Counted from the first letter of the stretch, positions 37,106 through 47,344 are shown. The stretch: DNA of 64,000 bases from Aliiroseovarius halocynthiae (GCF_007004645.1 NZ_ML660019.1:1446437-1510436), one strand, 5' to 3'. Translations and numbers: made by a program. The notes: generated by a model not told the origin, from the sequence alone.

Positions 37106-38425
37106 TTGCATAACCGCTTGATCACCAAGACCAACCATTTGCTCGAGCGGGCGTTCCCCGAGCAACACCTGTTTCTGAGATCGGAGGACGGGACCCGGTT
37201 CATTCGGCTGTCGCCTCTGACGCAGGCCATCGGTTGGACCGGTTCCGCAGCGTTCTTTGCTTGGTCGATCATCGCGACCGCCGTCCTTCTTATGGATTCC
37301 ATCGGATCAGGAAATCTGCGCGATCAAGCGCAACGCGACAAGCAGCTTTATGAGCTGCGCGTCCAAACTTTGTCCGATGAACGCGACGCCCGCAGCTCAG
37401 AGGCAATCGCCGCACAGGAGCGATTTAACCTCGCCCTGTCTCAGATCTCAGTAATGCAAAGCGAATTGCTGGCCTCGGAAGAGCGCCGCCGCGAGTTGGA
37501 AACCGGGATCGGCGTGATCCAGTCAACATTGCGTCGCACCATTGGTGAACGAGATCTGGCCAAAGGCAGCTTGGAAGATGTCCTGGCGGAAGCACGTGAA
37601 AATGCAGAAAATGCGTTGACTGGCGCGACAGCCGCCGCCGATAACGCGACCCTCACCTTCATGACCGAAGAACTGACCCGCACAGCGGCCGAGCGCGATA
37701 AGGTCGCTGCCAACGCAGCCGAGGCCGAGAGGTTCGCTCAGGACATGGTGTACGAGGCGCGTCTGCGCGAAGAGCGCAATGATCAGATCTTCCGTCAACT
37801 GGAGGACGCTGTTTCGATCTCGCTGGAGCCGCTGGACAAGATGTTCGCAAAATCCGGTATGTCGGTCGATAGTATTTTGGGCCAGATTCGTCGTGGCTAT
37901 TCCGGTCAGGGCGGTCCCCTGACCCCGCTCATCCTATCCACCAGTGGCGGTGCCCCTGACCCGGATACGGAGCGCGCGAACCGCATCTTAGGCGAGTTGG
38001 ATCGTATGAACCTCTATCGCATTGCGGCCCAGAAGATGCCCTTCGGCATGCCAGTAAAATCCGGCTTCCGATTTACGTCGGGATTCGGGAAACGCTGGGG
38101 TCGGATGCATAATGGTACCGATTTCGCAGCCCCCATTGGCACTCCGGTCTATGCGCCGGCCGATGGGGTCGTAGTACATGCCGGATGGTCTTCGGGCTAT
38201 GGCCGGCTTATCAAGATCCAGCACGAATTCGGCGTCGAAACCCGCTATGCCCATCTGTCACGTATGACCGTGCAGAAGGGACAAAGGGTCTCGCGTGGTG
38301 AGAGAATTGGTGATATTGGAAACAGTGGACGCTCGACTGGCCCGCACCTTCACTACGAAGTGCGCGTGGGCGGACGTCCGATCAACCCCATGATCTATAT
38401 CAAGGCAGCCCGCGATGTTTTCTAA
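37106..38425 (+). CDS. M23-family peptidoglycan endopeptidase
   Basis: 439 aa if the TTG at 37106 is the start; GGAA lies eight bases before it and no in-frame ATG occurs before the membrane helix. Order: one membrane helix (about 42-63), long coiled coil (70-240), and a C-terminal LytM/M23 domain with zinc motifs HNGTDFAAPIG, YAHLSRM and GPHLHYEV. It cuts peptidoglycan cross-bridges in the periplasm. It overlaps bactofilin by eleven bases, a known pairing in alphaproteobacteria. Confidence 0.9.
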   Translation: MHNRLITKTNHLLERAFPEQHLFLRSEDGTRFIRLSPLTQAIGWTGSAAFFAWSIIATAVLLMDSIGSGNLRDQAQRDKQLYELRVQTLSDERDARSSEAIAAQERFNLALSQISVMQSELLASEERRRELETGIGVIQSTLRRTIGERDLAKGSLEDVLAEARENAENALTGATAAADNATLTFMTEELTRTAAERDKVAANAAEAERFAQDMVYEARLREERNDQIFRQLEDAVSISLEPLDKMFAKSGMSVDSILGQIRRGYSGQGGPLTPLILSTSGGAPDPDTERANRILGELDRMNLYRIAAQKMPFGMPVKSGFRFTSGFGKRWGRMHNGTDFAAPIGTPVYAPADGVVVHAGWSSGYGRLIKIQHEFGVETRYAHLSRMTVQKGQRVSRGERIGDIGNSGRSTGPHLHYEVRVGGRPINPMIYIKAARDVF

Positions 38426-38930
38426 AAGCAAGATCAATGAGCCTGGCCCCAAAGCTGGCGGACAGGATAGCAATACCACGACGGCACCCGCCGCCGACAA
38501 ACCGGCAATCCCGCCGAAGGCGTCGAACCCGCCTGTGCCGTCTTCGACCCCGAAAGCTAAGCCACCCGCGTCGACCCTATCCTCAGACATTGTCATCAAA
38601 GGCGACGTCAAATCGACAGGCGATATCATCGTCGAAGGCACCGTTGAAGGCGACATCCGCGCCCACCAACTTACCGTTGGCGAAGGTGCAACTGTGCGTG
38701 GCGAAGTTGTTGGTGATGACGTTGTGATCAACGGTCGCATCATTGGCCGCTTGCGTGGTCTGAAGGTTCGACTGACTGCCACGGCACGTGTCGAAGGTGA
38801 CATCATCCACAAGACGATCGCCATTGAAAGTGGTGCACATTTCGAAGGCTCGGTTCAGCGTCAAGACGATCCGCTTTCGGGAGGCTCGAAAAAGATAAAA
38901 ACCGCATCCCCTGCGGCCGAGAAAGCCTAG
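38415..38930 (+). CDS. Bactofilin (polymer-forming cytoskeletal protein)
   Basis: 171 aa. A proline-rich, disordered N-terminus (about 55 residues) is followed by a right-handed beta-helix domain with repeated strands (IVIKGDVKSTGDIIVEGTVE, then VGEGATVRGEVVGDDVV). Bactofilins self-assemble into filaments without nucleotide and localise cell-wall enzymes. It overlaps the M23 peptidase, its probable partner. Confidence 0.92.
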   Translation: MFSKSKINEPGPKAGGQDSNTTTAPAADKPAIPPKASNPPVPSSTPKAKPPASTLSSDIVIKGDVKSTGDIIVEGTVEGDIRAHQLTVGEGATVRGEVVGDDVVINGRIIGRLRGLKVRLTATARVEGDIIHKTIAIESGAHFEGSVQRQDDPLSGGSKKIKTASPAAEKA

Positions 38931-38955
38931 AATTAGCTATCAGAATACCTAATGC

Positions 38956-38981
38956 AAAGGCCGCCTCTTGGGCGGCCTTTT
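38956..38981. terminator. Bidirectional intrinsic terminator
   Basis: AAAGGCCGCC-TCTTG-GGCGGCCTTT, a 10-bp perfect stem with a following T, lying between the converging bactofilin and DUF2189 genes. Confidence 0.9.
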
Positions 38982-39003
38982 GTTATCTGAGCGGTACGCC
39001 GGA

Positions 39004-39792
39004 TTAATCATCAAATGACATAACCTTGCGATACAGATGCCATGTTGCGTGCCCAAGCACAGGCAGCACGATGAACAACCCTAGGAACAGCGGGATCATT
39101 GCCAGCACCATCATGAAGGTGATCATCGCCCCCCAAAACAGCATCGGCACCAAGTTCTGCAAGACCGACTGGAAGGAATAAATCATGGCCGAGATGAAAT
39201 CCATTTCGCGATCAAGCAGCATCGGCAGGCTGCACACCGTCAGCGCGAAGGCCACAAACGCCATCGCGCCCCCTACCGCACTGCCCACGGCCAGCATCGT
39301 TATCCCGTTCGAGGTCAGCAAGGAATCCTGCCAGTTCGACGTGATATTCGTCATGGGCTGAAGCCCCATAAACAGCATGAACACGATATGCGCCACGAAG
39401 ATCCAAAACAGGAACCCCATAATCAACACCATTGCGATTGAGGGAAACTGGCGGTCCTTCTGGTTGAAGACAACGCCAAGAATCTGCGCCCAGTCTAAGG
39501 GTGTTCCGTTCCCCAGACGGCGGCTGACTTCGTACAGCCCAACCGCCAGAAACGGCGCAAGAAAGGGAAAGCCGAAAGCCACCGGGATGATCCAATAGCT
39601 TTGCCCCATCACCTCGAATTCAAGAAACAGCACAATTCCGCCCAGCACGAAGAACAGCGCAAAAAACAGCCCAAACGCAGGGGCCGTTCTGAAATCCTGT
39701 AGTCCTGATTTAAAAGCTGACAGCACATCCGATATGGAAATGGATTGAATATTTGGGGGCGACGAGGCCTCCAAAGTGGTTGCGTCAGACAT
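39004..39792 (-). CDS. DUF2189 membrane protein
   Basis: 262 aa from the ATG at 39792, preceded by GGGAGGA. Features of DUF2189: ISDVLSAFKSGLQDFRTAPAFG, then six or so membrane helices, GLYEVSRRLGNGTPLDW and the C-terminal PVLGHATWHLYRKVM. Function unknown; inner-membrane location. It stands alone. Confidence 0.86.
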   Translation of the reverse strand: MSDATTLEASSPPNIQSISISDVLSAFKSGLQDFRTAPAFGLFFALFFVLGGIVLFLEFEVMGQSYWIIPVAFGFPFLAPFLAVGLYEVSRRLGNGTPLDWAQILGVVFNQKDRQFPSIAMVLIMGFLFWIFVAHIVFMLFMGLQPMTNITSNWQDSLLTSNGITMLAVGSAVGGAMAFVAFALTVCSLPMLLDREMDFISAMIYSFQSVLQNLVPMLFWGAMITFMMVLAMIPLFLGLFIVLPVLGHATWHLYRKVMSFDD

Positions 39793-40053
39793 AGTTCCTC
39801 CCTGCACGTGTATTTTTGTTTTTTTCGCGCGTAGAGGAAGTGTTGCGATTGAAGTTGCATCCGTCAAGTTCATGAACGCGTTAATCTTAGCTGCCAAAGA
39901 TGTTTGGGGATGCACGTTTCGGCAAACCAATAACGGGAAACGACTGGGACTTGACCCGGATAAAGCAAACGGGCTTTGGTTGGACAGGGCCTGAACAAGC
40001 CGGTATCGTATTGAATACGTTGTGCCAATCTATTGTGTGACAAGGATATTGAT

Positions 40054-40857
40054 ATGCCATTTTTTAGAAAAATCTTCGCCATCGGATTTACCATCTGCCT
40101 GACTTCTGGGGCGGCGATGGCTGCCAAATGCGGAAACACTTCCTCGGGTTTCGAGGCATGGAAAGCCAGCTTCGCGAAGGAGGCGCAAAGATCAGGCGTT
40201 GGAAAACGCGGCCTTCAGGCACTGGCTGCGTCCAAATATTCCAGCGCCACGATCAGCGCGGACCGGAACCAAAAATCTTTCCGCTATTCTCTGTCCAAAT
40301 TCATGCAGATCCGCGGATCCGCCACGATCGAGGCACAAGGGCGCAAGCGTCTGGCCAAGAACCCAAAGTTCTATGCCTCACTCGAGAAACACTATGGTGT
40401 TCCGGCGGGCGTCCTGCTGGCCATTCATGGTATGGAAACCGGCTTCGGAGGCTTCATGGGCGACACGCGTGTCGTCTCGGCCATCGTGACGTTAACCTAT
40501 GATTGCCGCCGTTCAGATTTCTTCAAACCGCACGCGATTGGCGCATTGAAATTGGTGGATCAGGGCATGATCACCGGGAACACACGCGGCGCGAAACATG
40601 GAGAGCTTGGCCACACCCAGTTCCTGCCCGGCAACGCCTATAAATACGGCGTCGATGCTTCGGGCGACGGGCGTGTGGACCTGTACAATCTAGCAGACGC
40701 GATGGCGACCACCGCAAATTTCCTGCGAAAGAACGGCTGGAAGCCCGGAAAAGGCTATCAAGAGGGCCAACCCAATTTCCGCGTCATCAAGGAATGGAAT
40801 GCCGCGACCGTTTATCAGCAAGCAATTGCAATCATGGCTGCGAAGATCGACGGGTAG
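40054..40857 (+). CDS. Lytic murein transglycosylase, MltB type
   Basis: 267 aa from ATG 40054 (AAGGATATTG before it) with a signal peptide (KIFAIGFTICLTSGAAMA). The SLT_2-type domain shows the catalytic Glu in AIHGMETGFGGFMGD, and later HTQFLPGNAYKYGVDASGDGR with NLADAMATTANFL. It cleaves glycan strands of peptidoglycan to 1,6-anhydro products in the periplasm. Unlike MltB it lacks a lipobox Cys near the start, so it is probably soluble. Confidence 0.88.
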   Translation: MPFFRKIFAIGFTICLTSGAAMAAKCGNTSSGFEAWKASFAKEAQRSGVGKRGLQALAASKYSSATISADRNQKSFRYSLSKFMQIRGSATIEAQGRKRLAKNPKFYASLEKHYGVPAGVLLAIHGMETGFGGFMGDTRVVSAIVTLTYDCRRSDFFKPHAIGALKLVDQGMITGNTRGAKHGELGHTQFLPGNAYKYGVDASGDGRVDLYNLADAMATTANFLRKNGWKPGKGYQEGQPNFRVIKEWNAATVYQQAIAIMAAKIDG

Positions 40858-41251
40858 ATACTTTAAGATCGGCACAAGTGTAGGCTGCCCCTTCTTGATA
40901 CCTAACCGCAGAACTAAGCGTACTATGAGCAGCGGCCCGAGATAACGCAATCTGGACCCCTGTTCGTGGCGCACACGTCACTTACGTGCGTCGACCAAAG
41001 CGCAAAGATATCGAACGCCAGATTGTCTGCCCAAAGTCATAGATCCATTCGACGACAATGAAAATGGCACGCGGCCCCGGCCCGCCTAGCTCTTCATAGA
41101 ACGCATCCTCATCACGCGGAGGATGCAGGCTGAACAATCGATCTGGGGTTTTGAGGTTTTTCACGGGAAACTCGGGATCAGTTCACTTGACCAGAACACT
41201 CTATCCACGGAAGATCACCTCATAAATGATCCATAATGAAAGCATCATTTC
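40858..41251. other. Intergenic stretch with one possible short gene
   Basis: About 390 bases between the transglycosylase and the second LysR gene. It holds the 60-codon frame described below; I see no terminator hairpin of note. The LysR promoter is probably in the AT-rich 41200-41250. Confidence 0.4.
40982..41164 (-). CDS. Possible small protein, 60 aa, unknown
   Basis: A GTG-started frame. The sequence has coding character (RDEDAFYEELGGPGPRAIF, then a hydrophobic IVVEWIYDFGQTIW and a basic end SLRFGRRT). No family recognised. It may be a real small membrane-associated protein or a gene remnant. Confidence 0.35.
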   Translation of the reverse strand: MKNLKTPDRLFSLHPPRDEDAFYEELGGPGPRAIFIVVEWIYDFGQTIWRSISLRFGRRT

Positions 41252-42079
41252 ATGAATGAAAAGGCTATAAACTGGAATGACCTATCCCTTTTCTTGGCTG
41301 TAGCACGCGCAGGCGGCCTGTCGCCTGCAGCCGCGGCAACCGGCAAAAGCGCCGCGACACTGGGCCGGCGTATGCTCGCGCTGGAACGCGATATCGGTCA
41401 GGATCTGTTTATCCGTCATGATCGTGGCTATAGCCTTACACAGGACGGTCAGGCGCTGCTGAACAGGTTGAAAGACGTCGAGGTCAGCCTCTCCGATCTT
41501 GGCCCCAATTCGGTGGGCAATGCATTACCCACAGTTAAGATCTCGGCAGGGACATGGATGACCCTGTTTTTGCTGCATCACATGACGTATGTCGCTGGCC
41601 CGGCTTACGACACGCCGCTGCGCTTCGTGTCGACAGAGAAGACCTTGGACTTACCTCACCGAGAAATCACCATTGGATTTCGCAGCAAACGCCCGACCCA
41701 GCACAATCTGGCCGCACGAAAGTTTCAACGCGTGGATTTTGCACCATATGCCATCTCTGGTGCACCGGACATCTGGATCAAAACACTGACCACCACCGCA
41801 TCCTCGCGCTGGTTGCAGCAGCATGTCGGAGACAATGCAAGTTGCGAGGTCAGCCACCCCCGCAACAGCCTTGATTTGGCCCTATCCGGCCATGGAATTG
41901 CACTGCTTCCAACCTTCATTGGAAAGCTCTACCCTGAACTTCTGTGCGTCGGGGATACAATCGAAGAGCTGTCAAATGACCAATGGATTGTAACGCACCA
42001 AGACGACCGACACCTACCCGAAGTTCGGCGGATCATCGATCGCCTCCACCAGCTGCCGAAGACCGGCAGGCAAGGATAA
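41252..42079 (+). CDS. LysR-family transcriptional regulator
   Basis: 275 aa. N-terminal winged helix-turn-helix (LSLFLAVARAGGLSPAAAATGKS, TLGRRMLALERDIGQDLF, then RHDRGYSLTQDGQALL). The effector domain is short and poorly matched to the classical LysR ligand domain. It is not divergent from any obvious target; the next gene (prfB) converges on it. The target is unknown. Confidence 0.82.
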   Translation: MNEKAINWNDLSLFLAVARAGGLSPAAAATGKSAATLGRRMLALERDIGQDLFIRHDRGYSLTQDGQALLNRLKDVEVSLSDLGPNSVGNALPTVKISAGTWMTLFLLHHMTYVAGPAYDTPLRFVSTEKTLDLPHREITIGFRSKRPTQHNLAARKFQRVDFAPYAISGAPDIWIKTLTTTASSRWLQQHVGDNASCEVSHPRNSLDLALSGHGIALLPTFIGKLYPELLCVGDTIEELSNDQWIVTHQDDRHLPEVRRIIDRLHQLPKTGRQG

Positions 42080-42135
42080 ACGGTTACGACATGCACTTTG
42101 GTCGGGCGGCAGGGCCCGACAGCAGGCCCGAAACG

Positions 42136-43263
42136 TTAGTCTTCAGAATTGGCCTCGGCGCGAGATTTACCGGCGACATCTTGTGCCAGAACTGCGGCCA
42201 TGAACGCATCCAAATCACCGTCCAGAACACCCTTCGTGTCCGAGGTTTCATGCCCAGTGCGCAGATCTTTCACCATCTGATAGGGCTGAAGCACATAGGA
42301 CCGGATCTGGTTGCCCCAACCAGCATCACCCTTGTTTTCGTGGGCGGCGTTGATGGCCTCGTTTCGGCGATCCAGCTCCATCTGGTACAAGCGCGATTTC
42401 AGCGCCTTCATGGCGATGTCGCGGTTTTGGTGCTGCGACTTAACCGAGCTGGTTGTAACGATCCCGGTCGGGATGTGCGTGATCCTTACGGCCGAGTCCG
42501 TTGTATTCACGTGCTGGCCACCCGCCCCCGAAGACCGATAGGTATCGATGCGGATGTCCGAGGGGTTCACCTCGATCTCGATATTATCGTCGACCACTGG
42601 ATAGACCCAGACCGAGCTGAAGGATGTGTGGCGCTTGGCCGCCGAGTCATAGGGCGAAATCCGCACCAAGCGGTGCACGCCGCTTTCCGATTTCAGCCAG
42701 CCATAGGCGTTATGCCCGGAAATCTTGTAGGCGGCAGATTTAATGCCCGCCTCTTCACCCGCGCTTTCCGACTGAAGCTCGACCTTATAGCCCTGTTTTT
42801 CGGCCCATCGAACATACATCCGCGCCAGCATCGACGCCCAGTCGCAGCTTTCCGTACCGCCCGCGCCCGAGTTAATTTCAAGGAATGTGTCGTTGCTGTC
42901 GGCCTCGCCATCCAGCAAAGCTTCCAGCTCGGCTGCTGCGGCTTTTTCGACCAGCGCTTTCAGACCGGCCTCAGCCTCAGAGACAACCTCGTTATCGTCT
43001 TCCATTTCGCCCAGTTCAATCAGGTCGATATTGTCCTGCATGTCCTGCGCCATGGATTTATAGCTGTTCACGCTGTCCAGCAGCGACTGACGCTCGCGCA
43101 TCAATTTCTGCGCACGCTCAGGGTCGTTCCACAGGTCCGGGTCCTCAGTCATCGCATTGAATTCCTCAAGACGATGTTCTGCCGTCTCCCAACCGATCCG
43201 CTGACGCAGCAGCGCCAGCGACTTTTCGATTGCGTCAACGTTGTTCTGAGCCTCTGCCCGCAT
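42136..43263 (-). CDS. prfB: Peptide chain release factor 2
   Basis: 375 aa in one uninterrupted frame, so the programmed +1 frameshift of E. coli prfB is absent. It reads UGA and UAA. The recognition tripeptide is SPY (203-205), the alphaproteobacterial variant of SPF, and GGQ is at 248-250. It is probably methylated by the PrmC encoded at 14989-15837. Confidence 0.97.
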   Translation of the reverse strand: MRAEAQNNVDAIEKSLALLRQRIGWETAEHRLEEFNAMTEDPDLWNDPERAQKLMRERQSLLDSVNSYKSMAQDMQDNIDLIELGEMEDDNEVVSEAEAGLKALVEKAAAAELEALLDGEADSNDTFLEINSGAGGTESCDWASMLARMYVRWAEKQGYKVELQSESAGEEAGIKSAAYKISGHNAYGWLKSESGVHRLVRISPYDSAAKRHTSFSSVWVYPVVDDNIEIEVNPSDIRIDTYRSSGAGGQHVNTTDSAVRITHIPTGIVTTSSVKSQHQNRDIAMKALKSRLYQMELDRRNEAINAAHENKGDAGWGNQIRSYVLQPYQMVKDLRTGHETSDTKGVLDGDLDAFMAAVLAQDVAGKSRAEANSED

Positions 43264-43343
43264 GGGTCATTCCCCTGTCCGAAACTTCGTCCCCCGCAAT
43301 AGCAACAGGGGCCGAGATGGGCAAGCAATTCAGCGCATCAGCA

Positions 43344-44453
43344 TCAATCGCGCATGTTCAGACCATTGTGGAACAGATGCAGCTTCGATGCGTCAGCTGT
43401 CAGCCGCACGGTCTGAGCTTTAAGGTGCTCATGAATGCCCGGCAGTTTGGCAATCAAATGGGTTTGATTGGCGCTGTCCGCGCCTTCGCCCACCGACATG
43501 TTCGCCGGGATATACAGGAGCGACACCTCGCCCAAAGCTTCGACAATTTCGACATGACCTTCAAAGATCGCATCGCCTTCAGCCAGTACGAAATCTTCAG
43601 GCCGAACACCCAGATTGACCACACGGCCCATATCGGCTTCGGTCGTGGGAACTTCGGTCACGGCGACACCCCCGGCGTCCAGTGTAACTTCGGTATTGGG
43701 GCCAGTTGCGGTGATCTTACCCGGAAGCAAGTTCATCGCAGGCGAGCCGATAAACTGCGCCACGAACTCGGTCCGGGGGCGTTCATACAGTTCCAGCGGG
43801 CTGCCGACCTGGGCAATACCTTTATTGGCCAGAACGACAATGCGATCCGCCAGCGTCATTGCTTCAACCTGATCATGGGTCACATAGATCATGGTGCTGT
43901 CCGGCATCGCCTCTTTCAACTGTGCGATTTCGATCCGCGTGGCCACACGCAGGGCCGCATCAAGGTTCGACAGCGGTTCGTCAAACAGATAGACCTTGGG
44001 GTCACGCACAATGGCGCGACCAATGGCGACCCGCTGGCGCTGCCCACCGGACAAGGCCTTGGGCAGACGATCCAGATAAGGTTCCAGTTGCAACGCCTTG
44101 GCTGCACGATCAATCGCCGCGTCGATCTCGGCCTTGGGCTTTTTCGCAATGTTCAGTGCAAAGGCCATGTTATCGCGCACCGTCATATGCGGATAAAGCG
44201 CATAGGATTGGAATACCATCGCGATACCGCGCTGGCTGGGGGGCACGTCATTGACAACCTGCCCTTCGATTTCCAACGTCCCATCGGTGATCTTTTCCAG
44301 CCCGGCAATCATCCGCAGCAGCGTCGATTTCCCGCAACCTGACGGGCCAACAAACACAATCAGCTCGCCCGTGTCGATGTCCAGATTGATGTCCTTCAGG
44401 ACATTCACCGGACCATAGCTTTTCACCACATTGGTCAGTTTCAGCTCTGACAT
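43344..44453 (-). CDS. aglK: Alpha-glucoside ABC importer, ATP-binding protein
   Basis: 369 aa from ATG 44453. MalK/UgpC-type ATPase: Walker A GPSGCGKST (36-44), signature LSGGQ (134-138), Walker B VYLFDEP (154-160), switch His in VTHDQVEAM, and a C-terminal OB-like regulatory domain (LGVRPEDFVLAEGD). It energises uptake through AglF and AglG. Its ATG overlaps the aglA stop (TAATG). Last gene of the aglEFGAK operon. Confidence 0.95.
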   Translation of the reverse strand: MSELKLTNVVKSYGPVNVLKDINLDIDTGELIVFVGPSGCGKSTLLRMIAGLEKITDGTLEIEGQVVNDVPPSQRGIAMVFQSYALYPHMTVRDNMAFALNIAKKPKAEIDAAIDRAAKALQLEPYLDRLPKALSGGQRQRVAIGRAIVRDPKVYLFDEPLSNLDAALRVATRIEIAQLKEAMPDSTMIYVTHDQVEAMTLADRIVVLANKGIAQVGSPLELYERPRTEFVAQFIGSPAMNLLPGKITATGPNTEVTLDAGGVAVTEVPTTEADMGRVVNLGVRPEDFVLAEGDAIFEGHVEIVEALGEVSLLYIPANMSVGEGADSANQTHLIAKLPGIHEHLKAQTVRLTADASKLHLFHNGLNMRD

Positions 44454-46123
44454 TATGCCGCCCCCCCAGCTTTGATGACGATCGACCCCCATGCGGGCAG
44501 ATCGACCGTTGCGCCGCCCTGAACAGCTTTCAGAGTCACACCGATGTCGCCATCAGCCACAACCCAAGTGCCGTTCGGCAGTGTCACAGATACTGGAGCA
44601 TTGCCCAGATTGAAGGCACAGAACAGCTTGTCCTGATCCTGTTGGCGCGAGAACTGCAGAAGCGTGCCCTCGGCCGACATATCCCCCATCGTGCCTTTCA
44701 GCAGCGCAGGATGCGCGTGACGAAGGGCGATCACACGGCGATAGTGGTGGATCAAAGCGTCGGGATCGTTGCCTGCCTTATCGGCGGCACGCGACAGATG
44801 CTCGTTCGCGACCGGCAGCCACGTGCGATTGGCGCTTGAGAAGCCACCATTTGGCGCGTCTGCTTCCCACACCATCGGGGTGCGGCAACCATCACGGCCC
44901 TTGAATTCCGGCCAGAATTCAATACCATAGGGGTCCTGCAGATCCTCGAAAGCGACATCAGCCTCGCTAAGACCTAGTTCTTCGCCCTGATAGATACAAG
45001 CCGAGCCGCGCCAACACATCATCATGGTCGCAACGGTCTTCAACCCGTCCGTTCCCAGCTCCCAGCGCGAGGCATGGCGCAGCACGTCGTGGTTGGAAAA
45101 CGCCCAGCATGGCCAGCCATCCGCCGCGACGGTGGCAATGCGGTCCATAACCTGAGTGACTTCAGTTGCTGTGGGGCAGTCATTGGCCAGAAACTCGAAC
45201 GCATAACACATCTGCATCATGTCATCGCCAGCGGTGTATTCGCCAAGGATTTCCAGACCACGCTGCGCGTCGCCAACCTCACCCACGGCGGCAGCGCCAT
45301 AGGGATCCATCACTGCGCGCAATCTGCGTAGGAATTCAAGGTTCTCAGGCTGGTTTTTGTCGTAGAGATGTTCCTGATGGTTATATGGATTCACCTGCGG
45401 CGCGATGGTCGCATTGCGCTGATCCATCGGCAGCGGGGGATTATCGCGCAACTCTTTGTCATGGACATAGAAGTTAATCGTATCCAGGCGGAACCCGTCC
45501 ACACCGCGATCCAGCCAGAACCGTGCCACATCCAGCAGGGCATTCTGCACATCCGGGCAATGGAAGTTTAGGTCGGGCTGCGAGGCAAGGAAGTTGTGCA
45601 GGTAATACTGCTGGCGCTGACCATCCCACTGCCACGCCGGGCCGCCGAAGATCGACAACCAGTTATTGGGTGGATTGCCATCGGGCTTGGGATCTGCCCA
45701 AACATACCAATCAGACTTCGCATTGTCGCGCGAGACGCGGCTTTCGCCAAACCACGGATGTTGATCCGAGGTGTGGCTGAGCACGAGATCGATCATCACG
45801 CGCAGGCCTTGCGCGTGGGCCGCATCAATCAGCGCGTCGAAATCAGCAAGTGTTCCGAACATCGGATCTACGTCGCAATAATCCGATACGTCATAGCCGA
45901 AATCCTTCATCGGAGAGGTGAAGAACGGCGAAATCCAGACCGCATCCACGCCAAGAGACGCGATATGCGGCAGGCGGCGTGTGATGCCACGCAAATCACC
46001 AATGCCGTCGCCGCTGTCGTCCTGAAAGCTGCGCGGATAGACCTGATAGATGACGGCACCGCGCCACCATTCTGCGTCGCCGCCTAACTGCTTCGCCTGA
46101 GAAACACTGGTTTGCATGTTCAT
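44453..46123 (-). CDS. aglA: Alpha-glucosidase, GH13
   Basis: 556 aa from ATG 46123, which follows AAAGGAG; the open frame extends another 60 codons upstream without family match. It hydrolyses alpha-glucosides such as sucrose, maltose or trehalose imported by AglEFGK. Catalytic residues: nucleophile D214 (DGFRLDT), acid/base E282 (VGEVG), and D346 (SNHD). It lies between the permease and ATPase genes, as in Sinorhizobium. Confidence 0.94.
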   Translation of the reverse strand: MNMQTSVSQAKQLGGDAEWWRGAVIYQVYPRSFQDDSGDGIGDLRGITRRLPHIASLGVDAVWISPFFTSPMKDFGYDVSDYCDVDPMFGTLADFDALIDAAHAQGLRVMIDLVLSHTSDQHPWFGESRVSRDNAKSDWYVWADPKPDGNPPNNWLSIFGGPAWQWDGQRQQYYLHNFLASQPDLNFHCPDVQNALLDVARFWLDRGVDGFRLDTINFYVHDKELRDNPPLPMDQRNATIAPQVNPYNHQEHLYDKNQPENLEFLRRLRAVMDPYGAAAVGEVGDAQRGLEILGEYTAGDDMMQMCYAFEFLANDCPTATEVTQVMDRIATVAADGWPCWAFSNHDVLRHASRWELGTDGLKTVATMMMCWRGSACIYQGEELGLSEADVAFEDLQDPYGIEFWPEFKGRDGCRTPMVWEADAPNGGFSSANRTWLPVANEHLSRAADKAGNDPDALIHHYRRVIALRHAHPALLKGTMGDMSAEGTLLQFSRQQDQDKLFCAFNLGNAPVSVTLPNGTWVVADGDIGVTLKAVQGGATVDLPAWGSIVIKAGGAA

Positions 46124-46191
46124 ATGCTCTCCTTTCCTACACAAGGCGCGCGCGCCTTGCGGTATCACTTCGGCCCACTTTCGGGGCAATG

Positions 46192-47334
46192 TTACTTGAC
46201 CGAGCCGGCCAAGAGGCCGCGCACGAGGTATTTCTGCATCGCGAAAAAGACTGCCAGCGGTACCGCAATGGATACAAACGCAGCGGTCGCGAGGATCTCC
46301 CAATTGCCACCGCGCGTACCAAGCAGTTCGACAATCTGATTGGTCATCACTGTGGTCTGCCCTGTCGCGTCGATCAGGAAGACTTTGGCCACCAGCAGGT
46401 CATTCCATGTCCATAGGAACTGGAAAATCGCAAAGCTGGCCAATGCCGGGAAGGACAAGGGCAGGATGATCTTGGTGAAGATCTGAAACTCGGTCGCGCC
46501 ATCGACACGGGCGTTTTCGATAATGTCATGTGGCAGGCCGACCATGTAATTTCGCAGCAAATAGATCGCCAGTGGTAGCCCGAACCCGGTATGCGCCAGC
46601 CAGACGCCCAGATAGCCCTTACCAATGCCAATCGCCAGATGCAGCTTTAGCAATGGGATCAGCGCCAGCTGTAGCGGCACGACCAGAAGCGCGACGACGA
46701 ACGCGATCAACAGCGCGCGCGCCGGAAATTCCATCCATGCCAGCGCATAGGCCGCGAAGGCCGCGATCAGGATTGGAATGATTGTGGCAGGAATGGTCAC
46801 AGTCAGCGTGTTGAAGAACGCCCGCGCCATGCTTTCCGAGTTATCTTCGTCAAACAACATCGAGTTATAGTTGTCAGTGGTGAATTCGGGCGGCGACACC
46901 GCGGTGGTAAAAACACGCGGCAGGCGCTTGCCCTCTTGGCTGGCTTCGGACGTGAAGCGGAAGGCGCCCGCCGCGTCCACGGTGACGGTCCGGCCTTTGC
47001 TGAGCTCAGCAATTTCGCCGGGCGCATAGGCTTCGGTATCGCGCGAGGATGTACCCCAGCGCTGCACCTCGGCCCCTGACGCGTCAAACAACTGCCCTTC
47101 AATGACAAACAGACCGTCCTGTTCGACCTCATCCCCGCTGAGACGGATGGCCGGGTTTTGGCGCTGTTGCGTGGTCAGAGATTTCCACCAGCCCGAGGTC
47201 GCGATCTGATCCCCCGTCCGGAACGAGGACACAAACAGCCCCACAGTTGGCAACAGCCACAGCACCACAAGCACCGCAACCGAAATATGTACAGCCCAGG
47301 TCAGAGACGATTTTTTACCGGCAATATTGTCCAT
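46192..47334 (-). CDS. aglG: Alpha-glucoside ABC importer, permease AglG
   Basis: 380 aa. MalG-type permease with six helices; the EAA loop is seen as ENARVDGATEFQIFTKIILP. An insertion of about 130 residues follows the first helix (about 38-175), placed in the periplasm, including DEVEQDGLFVIEGQLFD; similar insertions are known for AglG-type proteins. It pairs with AglF. Confidence 0.93.
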   Translation of the reverse strand: MDNIAGKKSSLTWAVHISVAVLVVLWLLPTVGLFVSSFRTGDQIATSGWWKSLTTQQRQNPAIRLSGDEVEQDGLFVIEGQLFDASGAEVQRWGTSSRDTEAYAPGEIAELSKGRTVTVDAAGAFRFTSEASQEGKRLPRVFTTAVSPPEFTTDNYNSMLFDEDNSESMARAFFNTLTVTIPATIIPILIAAFAAYALAWMEFPARALLIAFVVALLVVPLQLALIPLLKLHLAIGIGKGYLGVWLAHTGFGLPLAIYLLRNYMVGLPHDIIENARVDGATEFQIFTKIILPLSFPALASFAIFQFLWTWNDLLVAKVFLIDATGQTTVMTNQIVELLGTRGGNWEILATAAFVSIAVPLAVFFAMQKYLVRGLLAGSVK

Positions 47335-47344
47335 GACGACCCCC

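Noticed and set aside
42136-43263. Programmed frameshift in prfB
   Set aside because: The gene is one continuous frame; no internal in-frame UGA near the start is present.
41983-43302. 439-codon frame antisense to prfB
   Set aside because: Shadow frame of the conserved prfB gene.
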